This document shows, piece after piece, positions 33,417 to 41,985 of a stretch of DNA of 64,000 bases. This DNA comes from Celeribacter baekdonensis (GTDB lineage: Bacteria; Pseudomonadota; Alphaproteobacteria; Rhodobacterales; Rhodobacteraceae). The DNA lies in assembly GCF_900102315.1 (NCBI RefSeq), contig NZ_FNBL01000002.1, positions 31,676 to 95,675 of the forward strand. The letters run 5' to 3'. The position numbers were made by a program, and so were the translations under genes. The notes under the pieces were generated by a model. The model searched no databases and had not been told where the DNA came from. It saw only the letters and a list, made by a program, of their open reading frames with translations. Position 1 is the first letter of the stretch, and the number at the start of each line of letters is the position of its first letter.

Positions 33417-34250
33417 TCAAGAGTGGGGCGCACGGGCGGAGGTGCGGATGTGATTGGGGTGATGCGAGGCGGCTTGCGGCAAAATCCACGGCCCGCCAAA
33501 GGGCGGCGGCGTGTTGGTGCGCAGGGTGCAACCGTAACAGGCCGACAGATGCGCATCGGTGAACACCTCTTTGGGGGTGCCAACACCTTGGACCCGGCCC
33601 TGATCCAACAGCGTAACCCGATCCGCGAACATGGCGGTGAGGTTCAAATCATGCATGACGGCGACAACCCCACCGCCCATTTGCGCGAAATCATGGGCGA
33701 TTTGCATGACGACCAACTGATGCCCAATATCAAGCGCCGAGACGGGTTCATCGAGAAACAGCCACCGCGGCGTGTCGTCCAAAACCGGTTCCCAGATTTG
33801 CAACAACACCCGCGCCAATTGCACCCGTTGCCGCTCGCCGCCGGACAGTTCCTGGACCGAGCGGCCTTCAAATCCGCTCAACCCAACCCGCGCGAGGGCT
33901 TGGTGCGGCAGGGTGTCTTGTCCCGTGGTCGCAGAGGTCGCAAAGCCCCGTGTCAGGCCCAGCCGCACCAGTTCCAGAACCGTAAAGGGAAAGGCGACAT
34001 GGCCCGATTGCGGCAATACGGCGCGGCGCGTGGCCAATTCAGTCGGCGACATCTTTGCAATGTTTTGCCCATCCAGACGGGTCACGCCGCTTGCGACGAT
34101 TTCTCCGGTAATGGCTTTGAGCAGGGTGGTTTTCCCCGATCCGTTCGGTCCGACGATGGCGGTCATCTCCCCGGCTTTGGCCGTGAAATCCACCCTGTCC
34201 AAAACCCGGCGGCTGCCGTATGTGACGGTGATACTGTGAGCCTCAAGCAT
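33417..34250 (-). CDS. hmuV: heme ABC transporter ATP-binding protein
   Basis: 277 residues from the ATG at 34250 (MLEAHSITVTYGSRRVLD). Walker A GPNGSGKTT, signature LSGGERQRVQLARVL, Walker B FLDEPVSALD and H-loop MHDLNLTAMF; VLPQSGHVAFPFTVLELV is the Q-loop region usual for HmuV. The open frame extends 156 codons upstream through the permease gene, which is not coding. Energises heme import with HmuU; 2 bases separate it from the permease stop. Confidence 0.92.
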   Translation of the reverse strand: MLEAHSITVTYGSRRVLDRVDFTAKAGEMTAIVGPNGSGKTTLLKAITGEIVASGVTRLDGQNIAKMSPTELATRRAVLPQSGHVAFPFTVLELVRLGLTRGFATSATTGQDTLPHQALARVGLSGFEGRSVQELSGGERQRVQLARVLLQIWEPVLDDTPRWLFLDEPVSALDIGHQLVVMQIAHDFAQMGGGVVAVMHDLNLTAMFADRVTLLDQGRVQGVGTPKEVFTDAHLSACYGCTLRTNTPPPFGGPWILPQAASHHPNHIRTSARAPHS

Positions 34251-34252
34251 GG

Positions 34253-35341
34253 TTACATCTCCAAAATCGCGCGGTTTTTGAGCAAGATCCACAAAAAGAA
34301 CGGTCCCCCCAACACAGCGGTGACGATGCCGATGGGAAGCTCGGCGGGGGCGACAACAGTACGGCTGATCATGTCGGCCAAAAGGACCACGATCGCGCCC
34401 AGAATGGCAGCATTGGGCAGGAGCAGACGGTGCACCGGACCTTGCACCAAACGCAGCAGATGTGGCACGACGATACCGACAAAACCAATGCCGCCGGTGA
34501 TCGCGACACAGGCCCCGACCGAGGCCGCGACGCTGAGAATGGCGAGGCGTTTCATCCGTTGGACATCGACGCCAAGATGGTTGGCCACGGGTTCGCCCAA
34601 GGCCAAAGCATCCAGCGCGCGGGCCAGAAACGGCGCGCTGATCAAGGTCAGCACAATGATCGGACCGGCGGCCAGAAGTTTGGCCCAAGTGGCCCCTGCG
34701 ACCGAGCCCATGCCCCAAAATGTGAGATCGCGCAATTGATCATCGCTGGCGCGGTAAACGATGAATCCGGTGACCGCGCCGGTGAGCGCGCCTAAGGCAA
34801 TGCCCGCCAAAAGCATCGTCGCCACGGAGGTGTGCCCGCCCCGTGTGGCGATTTTATAAAGGATAAGTGTCGAGGCCCAACCGCCCAAAAACGCCGCCAA
34901 GGGGATGAGAGCGGCCCCCGTGGCGGCTTGGATCGCGACGGGAAGGAACCCGCCCAAAACGATGGCGGCCACCGCGCCAAATCCCGCACCTGCGCTGACA
35001 CCGACAAGACCGGGATCGGCCAAAGGGTTGCGAAACAACCCCTGCATGACGGTGCCAGACACCGCCAAGGCCGCGCCGACAAGCGCGCCCGTGACCATGC
35101 GGGGCATTCGGATGTCCCAAACGATGGCCATGTCGCGCAGGCTGGCCGTGCCGATCCCGGCTTTCGCGGCCAAGGCCCCCGGCACGTCAATGCCCGAGGC
35201 CGCGCCCCATCCGAGGCTGAGCAACATCACCACGATCAAAGCAAGGATCAACGCCATGCGCAGAGCCAAAGCCCGCATCTGGCGGTCTCCGGCAAGCGCT
35301 GCGGGACGGCGTGGGGCGAGGCGCGAGGTCACGAATGCCAT
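34253..35341 (-). CDS. hmuU: heme ABC transporter permease (FecCD family)
   Basis: 362 residues, about nine or ten membrane helices. WDIRMPRMVTGALVGAALA, SGTVMQGLFRNPLADPGLVG, LGEPVANHLGVDVQRMKRLA and GFVGIVVPHLLRLV are the family hallmarks. A 25-residue basic head precedes the first helix. Position between hmuT and hmuV fixes its role as the heme importer pore. Confidence 0.92.
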   Translation of the reverse strand: MAFVTSRLAPRRPAALAGDRQMRALALRMALILALIVVMLLSLGWGAASGIDVPGALAAKAGIGTASLRDMAIVWDIRMPRMVTGALVGAALAVSGTVMQGLFRNPLADPGLVGVSAGAGFGAVAAIVLGGFLPVAIQAATGAALIPLAAFLGGWASTLILYKIATRGGHTSVATMLLAGIALGALTGAVTGFIVYRASDDQLRDLTFWGMGSVAGATWAKLLAAGPIIVLTLISAPFLARALDALALGEPVANHLGVDVQRMKRLAILSVAASVGACVAITGGIGFVGIVVPHLLRLVQGPVHRLLLPNAAILGAIVVLLADMISRTVVAPAELPIGIVTAVLGGPFFLWILLKNRAILEM

Positions 35342-35344
35342 GGA

Positions 35345-36208
35345 TCACTCTAGCCTTTCGGCGGAGGCTGTGCCCACCAGCGCCTCATGCAGGTCTTGCG
35401 CGAAAACTGCGGTGCGCGGGCCGAACCCCAAAGCGGCCGGGTCAACCCTGACAAACCGACCGTGAGCGGCGGCGGGGCTTTGGGCCAAGGCGGGCAGGGC
35501 AAAGATTTCGTCGGCGCGGCCTTCGTGATCCGCCTCGCCCGTCATCATCACAATGACATCGGGGGCGGCTTCGATCAGGGCTTCGTCACCCATGATCTTG
35601 TAGCCGTTGAACGCAGCGGCCATGACGTTATCTCCGCCCGCCATCTCGATGATCCCGTTTGCGCCGGTCTGCGCGCCCGCGACGTTGAGTCGTCCGGCTT
35701 GGTTCGAGAGGACAAACAGGACGCGTGGGCGATCTGTTTGCTCCGCGAGAGAGGCCTCAAGGTGGGCGAATTGCGCGGCAATTTTGGCGTGCAGCGCCGC
35801 CGCCGCATCCTCAGCGCCAATCGCGGCACCGATGGCGGTCACATTGTCCAGGACCGCCTCTTTGGTGAAACTGTCATGGATGCTCACCACCGGGACCGAG
35901 GCCGCGCGCAATTGGTCAAGCGTTTCGGGCGGCCCCGCCGTGTCGCGGGTGACGATCAGGTCGGGGCCAACGGAGAGAACCCCCTCCGCCGACAATTGGC
36001 GCATGTAGCCGACATCCGGCAATGCAGTCACGGCCTCGGGATAGAGCGAAGTGGTGTCGCGGGCGATGACCCGCGCGCCTTCGCCAAGGGCGAAAATGGT
36101 TTCCGTTACCGGTCCGCCGATGGCGACGATGGCGCGCGCGTCGGGGTGGCTTTGCGCGTAGGCCCCTGTGGGGAGCGCGAGCGCGAGGGCAAAAAGCGCA
36201 GACCTCAT
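35345..36208 (-). CDS. hmuT: periplasmic heme-binding protein
   Basis: 287 residues. Signal peptide MRSALFALALALPTGAYAQ. The mature N-terminus has AIGGPVTETIFALGEGARVI and ARDTTSLYPEAVTALPDVGY; the Tyr in TSLYP is the position used by HmuT/ShuT-type proteins as heme ligand. PDLIVTRDTAGPPETLDQLR follows. It shuttles heme from the receptor to HmuUV. Start overlaps the stop of hmuS (ATGA-type, 36205-36208). Confidence 0.9.
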   Translation of the reverse strand: MRSALFALALALPTGAYAQSHPDARAIVAIGGPVTETIFALGEGARVIARDTTSLYPEAVTALPDVGYMRQLSAEGVLSVGPDLIVTRDTAGPPETLDQLRAASVPVVSIHDSFTKEAVLDNVTAIGAAIGAEDAAAALHAKIAAQFAHLEASLAEQTDRPRVLFVLSNQAGRLNVAGAQTGANGIIEMAGGDNVMAAAFNGYKIMGDEALIEAAPDVIVMMTGEADHEGRADEIFALPALAQSPAAAHGRFVRVDPAALGFGPRTAVFAQDLHEALVGTASAERLE

Positions 36209-37302
36209 ACCAAGGCCTCCTCACGGGTCGGAAGATCGGCCAGAATGCCGTGCCATGTGGCAAGATCATCGGTGTCTCCATCGCGCTGACCGAAACATTG
36301 GAAGATCAAATCGCCTTGAACATCAAAGGCTTCAAGCGAAATCGCCGGGCCGCGCTTGGTCGGTTTTTCAACCACATAGGCTTCGGCCACATGATCGGCG
36401 CGCAGATGCAGGTTGAACATCGGGTCCAGCACATTGAGCCAGGGCCCCATCACTTTGATGGTCTCAAGCTTGCCCCAATGAATCTGAATATTGCCGGGAT
36501 TGCCCACGAACAGGATCACCTTTTGAGCCGCTTTGGACACCGCGGTCATGAAGGGTTCGACACTGTCCGGCGCAACCGGGCGTACCCACGGCTCACCGAG
36601 AGCCGCGCGATAGGCGCCAAGGCGGTTCATGCCGAGTTTGGCGGTGATCCGGTTGAACTGATGCGTGTCGCTCATCTTGGCCCATTCGCTGAGCAAAACG
36701 TCCCGCTTGTCCATGTTCATCTTTGCGCCTTGCGCGGGCGCGCGGGGGCTGACGGTGAGCGTGTCGCTTTGATCTTCAAGTGCAAGATCGGAGACGAGCG
36801 GGGCCCACGCCGCATGGTTCGAGCTCTCGCGCAGATAGATTTTTTGCAACGCATCGCCCGCGTGATCGAAAAACTGAAGCGATTTGCGCGTGCCGCTTTC
36901 GGTGGGCACTTCGATGGCATACCCAAACGCCCAATGTTTGGGAAAGATGCGCGTGTCGATGTCCGGGCCCAGCACCATCGAGGCATGTGGTCCGGCGCGG
37001 TAATCGAGAAATGTGCCGACCCGTTCGTGAACACAGGACGCATTCCGGGTCAGCGCCATCACTTCGCCAAGCTCTTTGACGCGGGGCAGGACCTCGTCGG
37101 GGTGATGTGCGATGCGGGTGACGCGATGCGCGCCATGGGTGCCCGCGAAGGCGGCCACCAATTGGGCCTCGGAAATGCCAAGTTTTTCGGCCAGATCGCG
37201 GTCCCGGATTTTGGTGGCGTCGGTTTTGGCGCTGCGAATGGCTGAGGCGGTCAGAGGGGCGGTCAGGGGGTTGGGCAGGTGTTCGGGCAGGAGTTCGGTC
37301 AT
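36205..37302 (-). CDS. hmuS: hemin-degrading/heme-trafficking factor
   Basis: 365 residues, the two-repeat HemS/HmuS fold. It opens with IRDRDLAEKLGISEAQLVAA and has NASCVHERVGTFLDY in repeat 1 and FVGNPGNIQIHWGKLETIKV with LHLRADHVAEAYVVEKPTK in repeat 2, all characteristic. It binds imported heme in the cytoplasm and passes it on or breaks it down. Its N-terminus carries a repeated LTAP/LTAS segment. First of the heme import genes after the receptor. Confidence 0.92.
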   Translation of the reverse strand: MTELLPEHLPNPLTAPLTASAIRSAKTDATKIRDRDLAEKLGISEAQLVAAFAGTHGAHRVTRIAHHPDEVLPRVKELGEVMALTRNASCVHERVGTFLDYRAGPHASMVLGPDIDTRIFPKHWAFGYAIEVPTESGTRKSLQFFDHAGDALQKIYLRESSNHAAWAPLVSDLALEDQSDTLTVSPRAPAQGAKMNMDKRDVLLSEWAKMSDTHQFNRITAKLGMNRLGAYRAALGEPWVRPVAPDSVEPFMTAVSKAAQKVILFVGNPGNIQIHWGKLETIKVMGPWLNVLDPMFNLHLRADHVAEAYVVEKPTKRGPAISLEAFDVQGDLIFQCFGQRDGDTDDLATWHGILADLPTREEALV

Positions 37303-37365
37303 GGGGATATCCTAAATGTGCATGTGCCGCGCGCGCAGGTCGTCAGACTGTGCACGCGCGAGGGA

Positions 37366-39423
37366 TCAGAAGGTTTTGGTCAGGGACAGCGTGACATTGC
37401 GCCCCGGTGCTGTGCGGCTGCTCAGATAGGGGCGGTAGTCCTCATCAAAGAGGTTATCGACGGAGACGCGGAATTCGACACCCTCGGCCCAGCCATTGTT
37501 GGGGATATAGGCGGCACTCAGACCCACGGTCGTGTAGGCATCGCTTGGGGCCGTGGCCCCATCTGTGCCTGTGGTGCGGGAGTTGCTCCATCCGTGGAGA
37601 ATTTCAGTGGAGAGATTGAGTTGGTTGTCAAACACACGTTTGCCCAGCGTCAATTGTGCGGTGTCCGCCGGGGCGTTGTTGAAATCCTCGCCGTTGCCCC
37701 ATTCGCCGCGCGTCATCGAGGCGTTGAAATCGACGTAATAGGCGGCGGTGGCATAGGAGGCCTCGAATTCCAGCCCCTTGAGATCAATCACATCGCCATA
37801 GGCAAAGCTGGCCGTTGTGTAGGTGGTGTTGTCCCAGACATGGGTTTTGAACCCGGTCAGTTTCGCCCGCAGCCGATCACCCGCACCGAAGACATCGGAG
37901 GCATCATATGAGGCACCGACTTCGACAGTTGTGGCCTTTTCCGAGGTGGTGATCAGGTCTGAGCGCAGATCGTCCAGGATCGGCAGGTTTTCGTTATAGG
38001 CGAGCGTGCCAAAGACCGCGAAACGGTCGGTGACGGCATAGCGGGCAGAAAACGCGCCGACCAAAGCGTCTTTTTTGAAGCTGGTGCCATCTGCCGGGCC
38101 GGGGACGCCGCGATAGGGGTCTTCGTTGTCGCGAGAGGTCAGGGTCTGATGTTCGTAACGCAATTGCGGGGTTAAGGTCAGCGCGCCAAAGGTCATCTCA
38201 TCCGTGGCATAAAGCGCCACATATTCGTCTGTGCCGCCGGGGGTGGAGCCGGCGTTGGTGCCAGTGTCGCTGATCGAGCTGCGGGTTCGTTTGCCGATCT
38301 CGATCCCGGTCAGAACCGAATGATCGACTGCGCCGGTTGCAAAAAGCGCTGTGTTTTCAACGGTAAAGGCCAAGCCTTTGGTGCGGTTGTCAGCGTTGTA
38401 AATGTCGGAAGACGTTGTGTCCGATACGTTTGAAATCAACTCATCCGAATAGGTCAATTTCGCCGTCAGGTTCACGAGGTCGGTCGAGAACGGATTGTAG
38501 CCAAGCGCCAAAAGGGCTGTTGTGTCTTCGATGTCGGCATCGACACGCACGGGAAACAGAGAGCCGATGTAATCATAGCTGACGTCTTTGAGGCGGTTTT
38601 GCGATTTGGAAATCGAGGCGGTGACACTCAACTCTTCCGTCGCATGATACTTGAGCTTTAGCATCGCGGAGGGCAGTTCAAACCCCGTATCGGCCTGCTC
38701 TGTGCCGGTGCCGTCGGTGTAATCGCCGTTCTTGCGGTAGCCGTAAAAGGCCAACACATCGAGTTTATCATCCGGCGCCCAGGCCAGAATGGTGCTGCTC
38801 AGCGCCCCGTCGCCATTGCTTTCATAGGCGAGTTTCTGGCGCAGCGCGAATGTATCGCCATCGTCGAGAAAATCCGCGGCATCCTTGGTTGTGGCTTCGA
38901 CTGTGCCGCCGATGGCCCCTGAGGAAAACCGAAAACTTTCGCCCGGTCCACGCACGACGCGCACCGATTTGAACAGTTCCGGTTCCATCGTCAAAAGGCT
39001 GCCTTGACGGTAGAGTTCCTCTTGGCCCTTGGCCACGCCGTCGATCACGACGGACACTTTGGTGTTGGAGCCGTAGGTGCCCGCATCGGCGCCAAGGCCA
39101 CGGATGTTGATGGATGAGCCTTGCGGGCTGGCGGCGTTGGACAGGGTCACGCCGGGAATGGTGCCGAGCAATTCGGCCAAGGTGGAGGCCTGTCGCGCGT
39201 CCAATTCCTCTTGCGAGATTTCGGTCTCCGAGGTGGCGGTGTCGGTTTGAATGCCGCGCAGGCTTTCGCCCAGCGTGACCGTTCCAATGAACGCGCCATA
39301 GGTTGAATCGGTGGTTGAATCGGTGGGTGTGCCTGTGCCGTCTTGTGCAAAGCTCGGCAGGGCGAATGCGGGCGTGACAGCCAAAGCCGTCACAAGAGCC
39401 CGCAGGCTCGTGTGCGTGATCAT
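37366..39423 (-). CDS. hmuR: TonB-dependent heme/hemoglobin receptor
   Basis: 685 residues. Signal peptide MITHTSLRALVTALAVTPAF, a low-complexity TDSTTDST stretch encoded by a 12-base duplication (39301-39324), and a plug with LAELLGTIPGVTLSNA, SINIRGLGADAG and SVRVVRGPGESFRFSSGAIG. The barrel ends NVTLSLTKTF with terminal Phe. The plug sequence VVIDGVAKGQEELYRQGSLL is typical of the hemoglobin/transferrin/lactoferrin receptor family. ATG at 39423 with GAGGGG upstream; the frame back to 39576 is not coding. Directly precedes hmuS, supporting heme as substrate. Confidence 0.9.
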   Translation of the reverse strand: MITHTSLRALVTALAVTPAFALPSFAQDGTGTPTDSTTDSTYGAFIGTVTLGESLRGIQTDTATSETEISQEELDARQASTLAELLGTIPGVTLSNAASPQGSSINIRGLGADAGTYGSNTKVSVVIDGVAKGQEELYRQGSLLTMEPELFKSVRVVRGPGESFRFSSGAIGGTVEATTKDAADFLDDGDTFALRQKLAYESNGDGALSSTILAWAPDDKLDVLAFYGYRKNGDYTDGTGTEQADTGFELPSAMLKLKYHATEELSVTASISKSQNRLKDVSYDYIGSLFPVRVDADIEDTTALLALGYNPFSTDLVNLTAKLTYSDELISNVSDTTSSDIYNADNRTKGLAFTVENTALFATGAVDHSVLTGIEIGKRTRSSISDTGTNAGSTPGGTDEYVALYATDEMTFGALTLTPQLRYEHQTLTSRDNEDPYRGVPGPADGTSFKKDALVGAFSARYAVTDRFAVFGTLAYNENLPILDDLRSDLITTSEKATTVEVGASYDASDVFGAGDRLRAKLTGFKTHVWDNTTYTTASFAYGDVIDLKGLEFEASYATAAYYVDFNASMTRGEWGNGEDFNNAPADTAQLTLGKRVFDNQLNLSTEILHGWSNSRTTGTDGATAPSDAYTTVGLSAAYIPNNGWAEGVEFRVSVDNLFDEDYRPYLSSRTAPGRNVTLSLTKTF

Positions 39424-39572
39424 AAGTATCCCCTCAAGGTGCCTGGAAATGCTGGCTGCCAAAGGGGAGCTTGCGTCTGTTGCGTTTAAGTATTTAAGGC
39501 GACTGTTTTTGTCAAGAATAAGATTGACGTCGCTTAAAACCCGTGCTGAAACCCCGTGTTGAAAGTCAGGCT

Positions 39573-40409
39573 TCAACGCGGCGCAAAGTTGATTTGCAGG
39601 CTGAAAGAATAGGAATTCTGCGTGAGTGAGTTCGGCGCGGGTTTGAATTGGCCAATGTTTTGAACGGCGGAAAGCGCGGCTTGGTCCAATACCGCATTGC
39701 CCGAGGAGCGCGAAACGGACACGCTCCTCAACGCCCCAGTGCGCGCCACGGAAATCTGCAAGACGACCTTGCCCTTGGCCCCATGCGCGGCAGAAGGGTA
39801 GCGCTTTTTGCGCTCAATCGCGGCGCGGATGCCGCCGCCCCAGGCGCTGAGATCGTGTTTGATCTGACCGGCGTCCAAGGTGGCCTCCTGCGATGTGCCT
39901 TTGGTGCCCCGCGCGGTTTGCCCACCTGTTCCTGCCGCTTTTTGAGCCTCGGATTGGGTCGCACTTGGGCGCGTCACCGGCTGAGATGGCGCGGGTTTCG
40001 CGGGTGTGGTTTTTGGCGCAGTCGGGGCAGGGGCAGGGGGCGCAGGTGGTTTTGGTGCCTCGGGGGGCACGACGTCGAGGCTTTGCGGCGCAGGTCGGCT
40101 GAGGTGTGTCATCGCCATCGGCGGCGCATCAAGAGGCATGGACGAGGCATTGGCACTTTGAGGTAAATCCAAAGCCTCTGGTGGAACCGCGGGTGGCGCG
40201 ATCTCGGTCAGGCTCTCCGGTGGCGCAAAGGCATCCCATTGCTCCACAAGGGTCTCAAGTGCTGCGGTTGATGCGACCATGCTCACAAGCTGCGCGCCCG
40301 TATCGCCCTGTGCCTCGGCCCCGCCCATGCGCGGCGCTATCCCCATCAGGGCAAAATGCGCCCCAAGCGACAGGCCAACACAAAGCAAAGCCTCAACCGC
40401 GCGTGTCAT
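39573..40409 (-). CDS. tonB: TonB family energy transducer (set 2)
   Basis: 278 residues. Membrane anchor LLCVGLSLGAHFALMGIA, Pro-rich linker (PPEAPKPPAPPAPAPTAPKT), then the TonB C-terminal domain with IRAAIERKKRYPSAAHGAKG, VVLQISVARTGALRSVSVSR and the end YSFSLQINFAPR. Similar in layout to the set 1 TonB but clearly diverged, so the two are not a recent duplication. It overlaps the ExbD gene by ATGA. Confidence 0.9.
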   Translation of the reverse strand: MTRAVEALLCVGLSLGAHFALMGIAPRMGGAEAQGDTGAQLVSMVASTAALETLVEQWDAFAPPESLTEIAPPAVPPEALDLPQSANASSMPLDAPPMAMTHLSRPAPQSLDVVPPEAPKPPAPPAPAPTAPKTTPAKPAPSQPVTRPSATQSEAQKAAGTGGQTARGTKGTSQEATLDAGQIKHDLSAWGGGIRAAIERKKRYPSAAHGAKGKVVLQISVARTGALRSVSVSRSSGNAVLDQAALSAVQNIGQFKPAPNSLTQNSYSFSLQINFAPR

Positions 40410-40864
40410 GGCCGTTCACCTTTGGATGTCCCAAGGCCCGACGTGACCAGATTGACCTGTTCAAACCCAAGCGCGCCCAATTGCGGCAGCAGTTGCGCCA
40501 CGAAATGCGCCGGGGTGCTTTTGTCGGCATGGATCAGCAACACGGTGTCGCACAGGTCACCGTCACATCCGGCGCGCCGTTCGGTGTCAATCGCGCTCAG
40601 AATGGCTTGGCGGGTCTCGAAAGAGGTGATTTGATCGCGATAGGCCAACTGGCCCGAGGGATCGAGGAACAGCGCAAACACCCCCTCGGCCTCCTGCGCT
40701 TCGGTGATGTCAGGCGGGGTGATCTCGGGCGGGGTGATGTCAAACGGCTCCGGCGGTTGCATTTCGCCCGCAATCAGGAAGAAAATCAGCAACAGAAAGA
40801 CGACATTGATCATGGGCAAAAGCCCGGTCGTGACGCGTTTTCTTGGTGGGCCGGACAGGTTCAC
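40406..40864 (-). CDS. exbD: ExbD-type biopolymer transport protein (set 2, second copy)
   Basis: 152 residues. Helix with LPMINVVFLLLIFFLIAGEM, again Asn where the first ExbD has Asp, as in the second ExbD of set 1. A short periplasmic repeat ITPPEITPPDITE is encoded by 15-base tandem units (about 40703-40742). The domain holds two Cys in GCDGDLCDTV. Paired with the Asp-bearing ExbD upstream. Confidence 0.88.
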   Translation of the reverse strand: MNLSGPPRKRVTTGLLPMINVVFLLLIFFLIAGEMQPPEPFDITPPEITPPDITEAQEAEGVFALFLDPSGQLAYRDQITSFETRQAILSAIDTERRAGCDGDLCDTVLLIHADKSTPAHFVAQLLPQLGALGFEQVNLVTSGLGTSKGERP

Positions 40865-40867
40865 GGC

Positions 40868-41257
40868 TTACTCCATCACGATCAGACGGGTGATGCCAGC
40901 GTTTGACAGGTGATCAACGGTGTCCACAAGACGTTGCAGATCGGCGTCATGGGTGCGGATGATCACCGCCGAGTCCGGGGCGGGCATCAAGGGGTGCAGC
41001 CAATCTGACAGATGTTCGGCAAAGACCTCCTCGCCGTTGAGCCGGATGTCGCCATTGGCATAAAGATCGACCACACGCGGCGGGCCCTCCCAAGACGCGG
41101 TTGCAGCCCCCCCGGCAGGGGTCAAGGGCAAGACGCCTTGGATACCAAAACGCGACACCAACATGAAAAACACCAAGAGCAAGAACACGACATCAATCAT
41201 CGGGGTCAGATCGGGACGACGCGCGCGGCGCGGATGGGCAAAGGCAAAGCTGCTCAT
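40868..41257 (-). CDS. exbD: ExbD-type biopolymer transport protein (set 2, first copy)
   Basis: 129 residues. [20 protein letters not shown] carries the proton-relay Asp, followed by FFMLVSRFG and a compact periplasmic domain ending [10 protein letters not shown]. Overlaps the ExbB stop by ATGA. Confidence 0.9.
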   Translation of the reverse strand: MSSFAFAHPRRARRPDLTPMIDVVFLLLVFFMLVSRFGIQGVLPLTPAGGAATASWEGPPRVVDLYANGDIRLNGEEVFAEHLSDWLHPLMPAPDSAVIIRTHDADLQRLVDTVDHLSNAGITRLIVME

Positions 41258-41925
41258 GACGCGGGCTCATTTGGTGCCGTCTCATTGGGGGCGGTTGCCT
41301 CCCCGCAGAGCGGCACAAAGATGCGGGTTGCGATGTCTTCCAAATCATGGCGCACGCCGTCAATCGCGGTGTCGAACCATGTCAGCGCGATTTGCGCCGG
41401 GATCGCCACGGCCATACCCGCGGCGGTGGTCAGAAGAGCCTCCCAAATCCCGCCCGCAAGCTGCGCCGGATCGGCACGCGTGCCTGCCGTTTGCAACGCC
41501 TGAAAGGCGGCGATCATGCCCATGACTGTGCCCAAAAGACCCAAGAGCGGGCCGATGGTGGCCGCAAGTTCCAGTCCGCGCAGCCCCGTGGCCGCCCGTT
41601 TCAACAACCCGCGCGCGGTGCGTTCGACCTCTTCGCGCGCCAATGCGTCGGGCAAATGCTCGGCGGCTTGGACTTGCATCGCGCGATAGGCCAGACGGGC
41701 GCGCACGCTGTGACGATGGGCCAGAACGGCGCGGGCCTGGTCGGTCTCGCCCGCTTGCCAAAGCTGCACGGCCTGTTCGGTGACCTGTCCCCCGGCCCAC
41801 AGACCAGATCGGACAAAATCCCAACATTTCCACAGGATCAAAGCGACGGTCAGCACGGACAGCGCAGAGATCGCCCAAATGGCAGGGCCGCCCGCGATCA
41901 GAAACCCCAGTTTTTCAGCATCCAT
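41254..41925 (-). CDS. exbB: ExbB/TolQ-type proton channel protein (set 2)
   Basis: 223 residues. N-terminal helix [20 protein letters not shown], then the pore helices [20 protein letters not shown] and [21 protein letters not shown]. Starts the second energising set, 60 bases after the stop of the copper-type receptor, and so is likely in one transcript with it. Confidence 0.9.
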   Translation of the reverse strand: MDAEKLGFLIAGGPAIWAISALSVLTVALILWKCWDFVRSGLWAGGQVTEQAVQLWQAGETDQARAVLAHRHSVRARLAYRAMQVQAAEHLPDALAREEVERTARGLLKRAATGLRGLELAATIGPLLGLLGTVMGMIAAFQALQTAGTRADPAQLAGGIWEALLTTAAGMAVAIPAQIALTWFDTAIDGVRHDLEDIATRIFVPLCGEATAPNETAPNEPAS

Positions 41926-41985
41926 GGTGATGTCCTTTCAACAAAGAGGGCGCGCCATACAGGCGGCACGCCCGAAACGTGAAGG

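Noticed and set aside
34251..34718. N-terminal extension of the hmuV frame
   Set aside because: It is antisense-free shadow of the permease gene on the same strand; the family start and intergenic position agree with 34250.
39480..39540. Iron-regulator (Irr/RirA/Fur) box before the heme receptor
   Set aside because: The stretch is AT-rich with partial dyads, but none matches a known consensus well enough to call.
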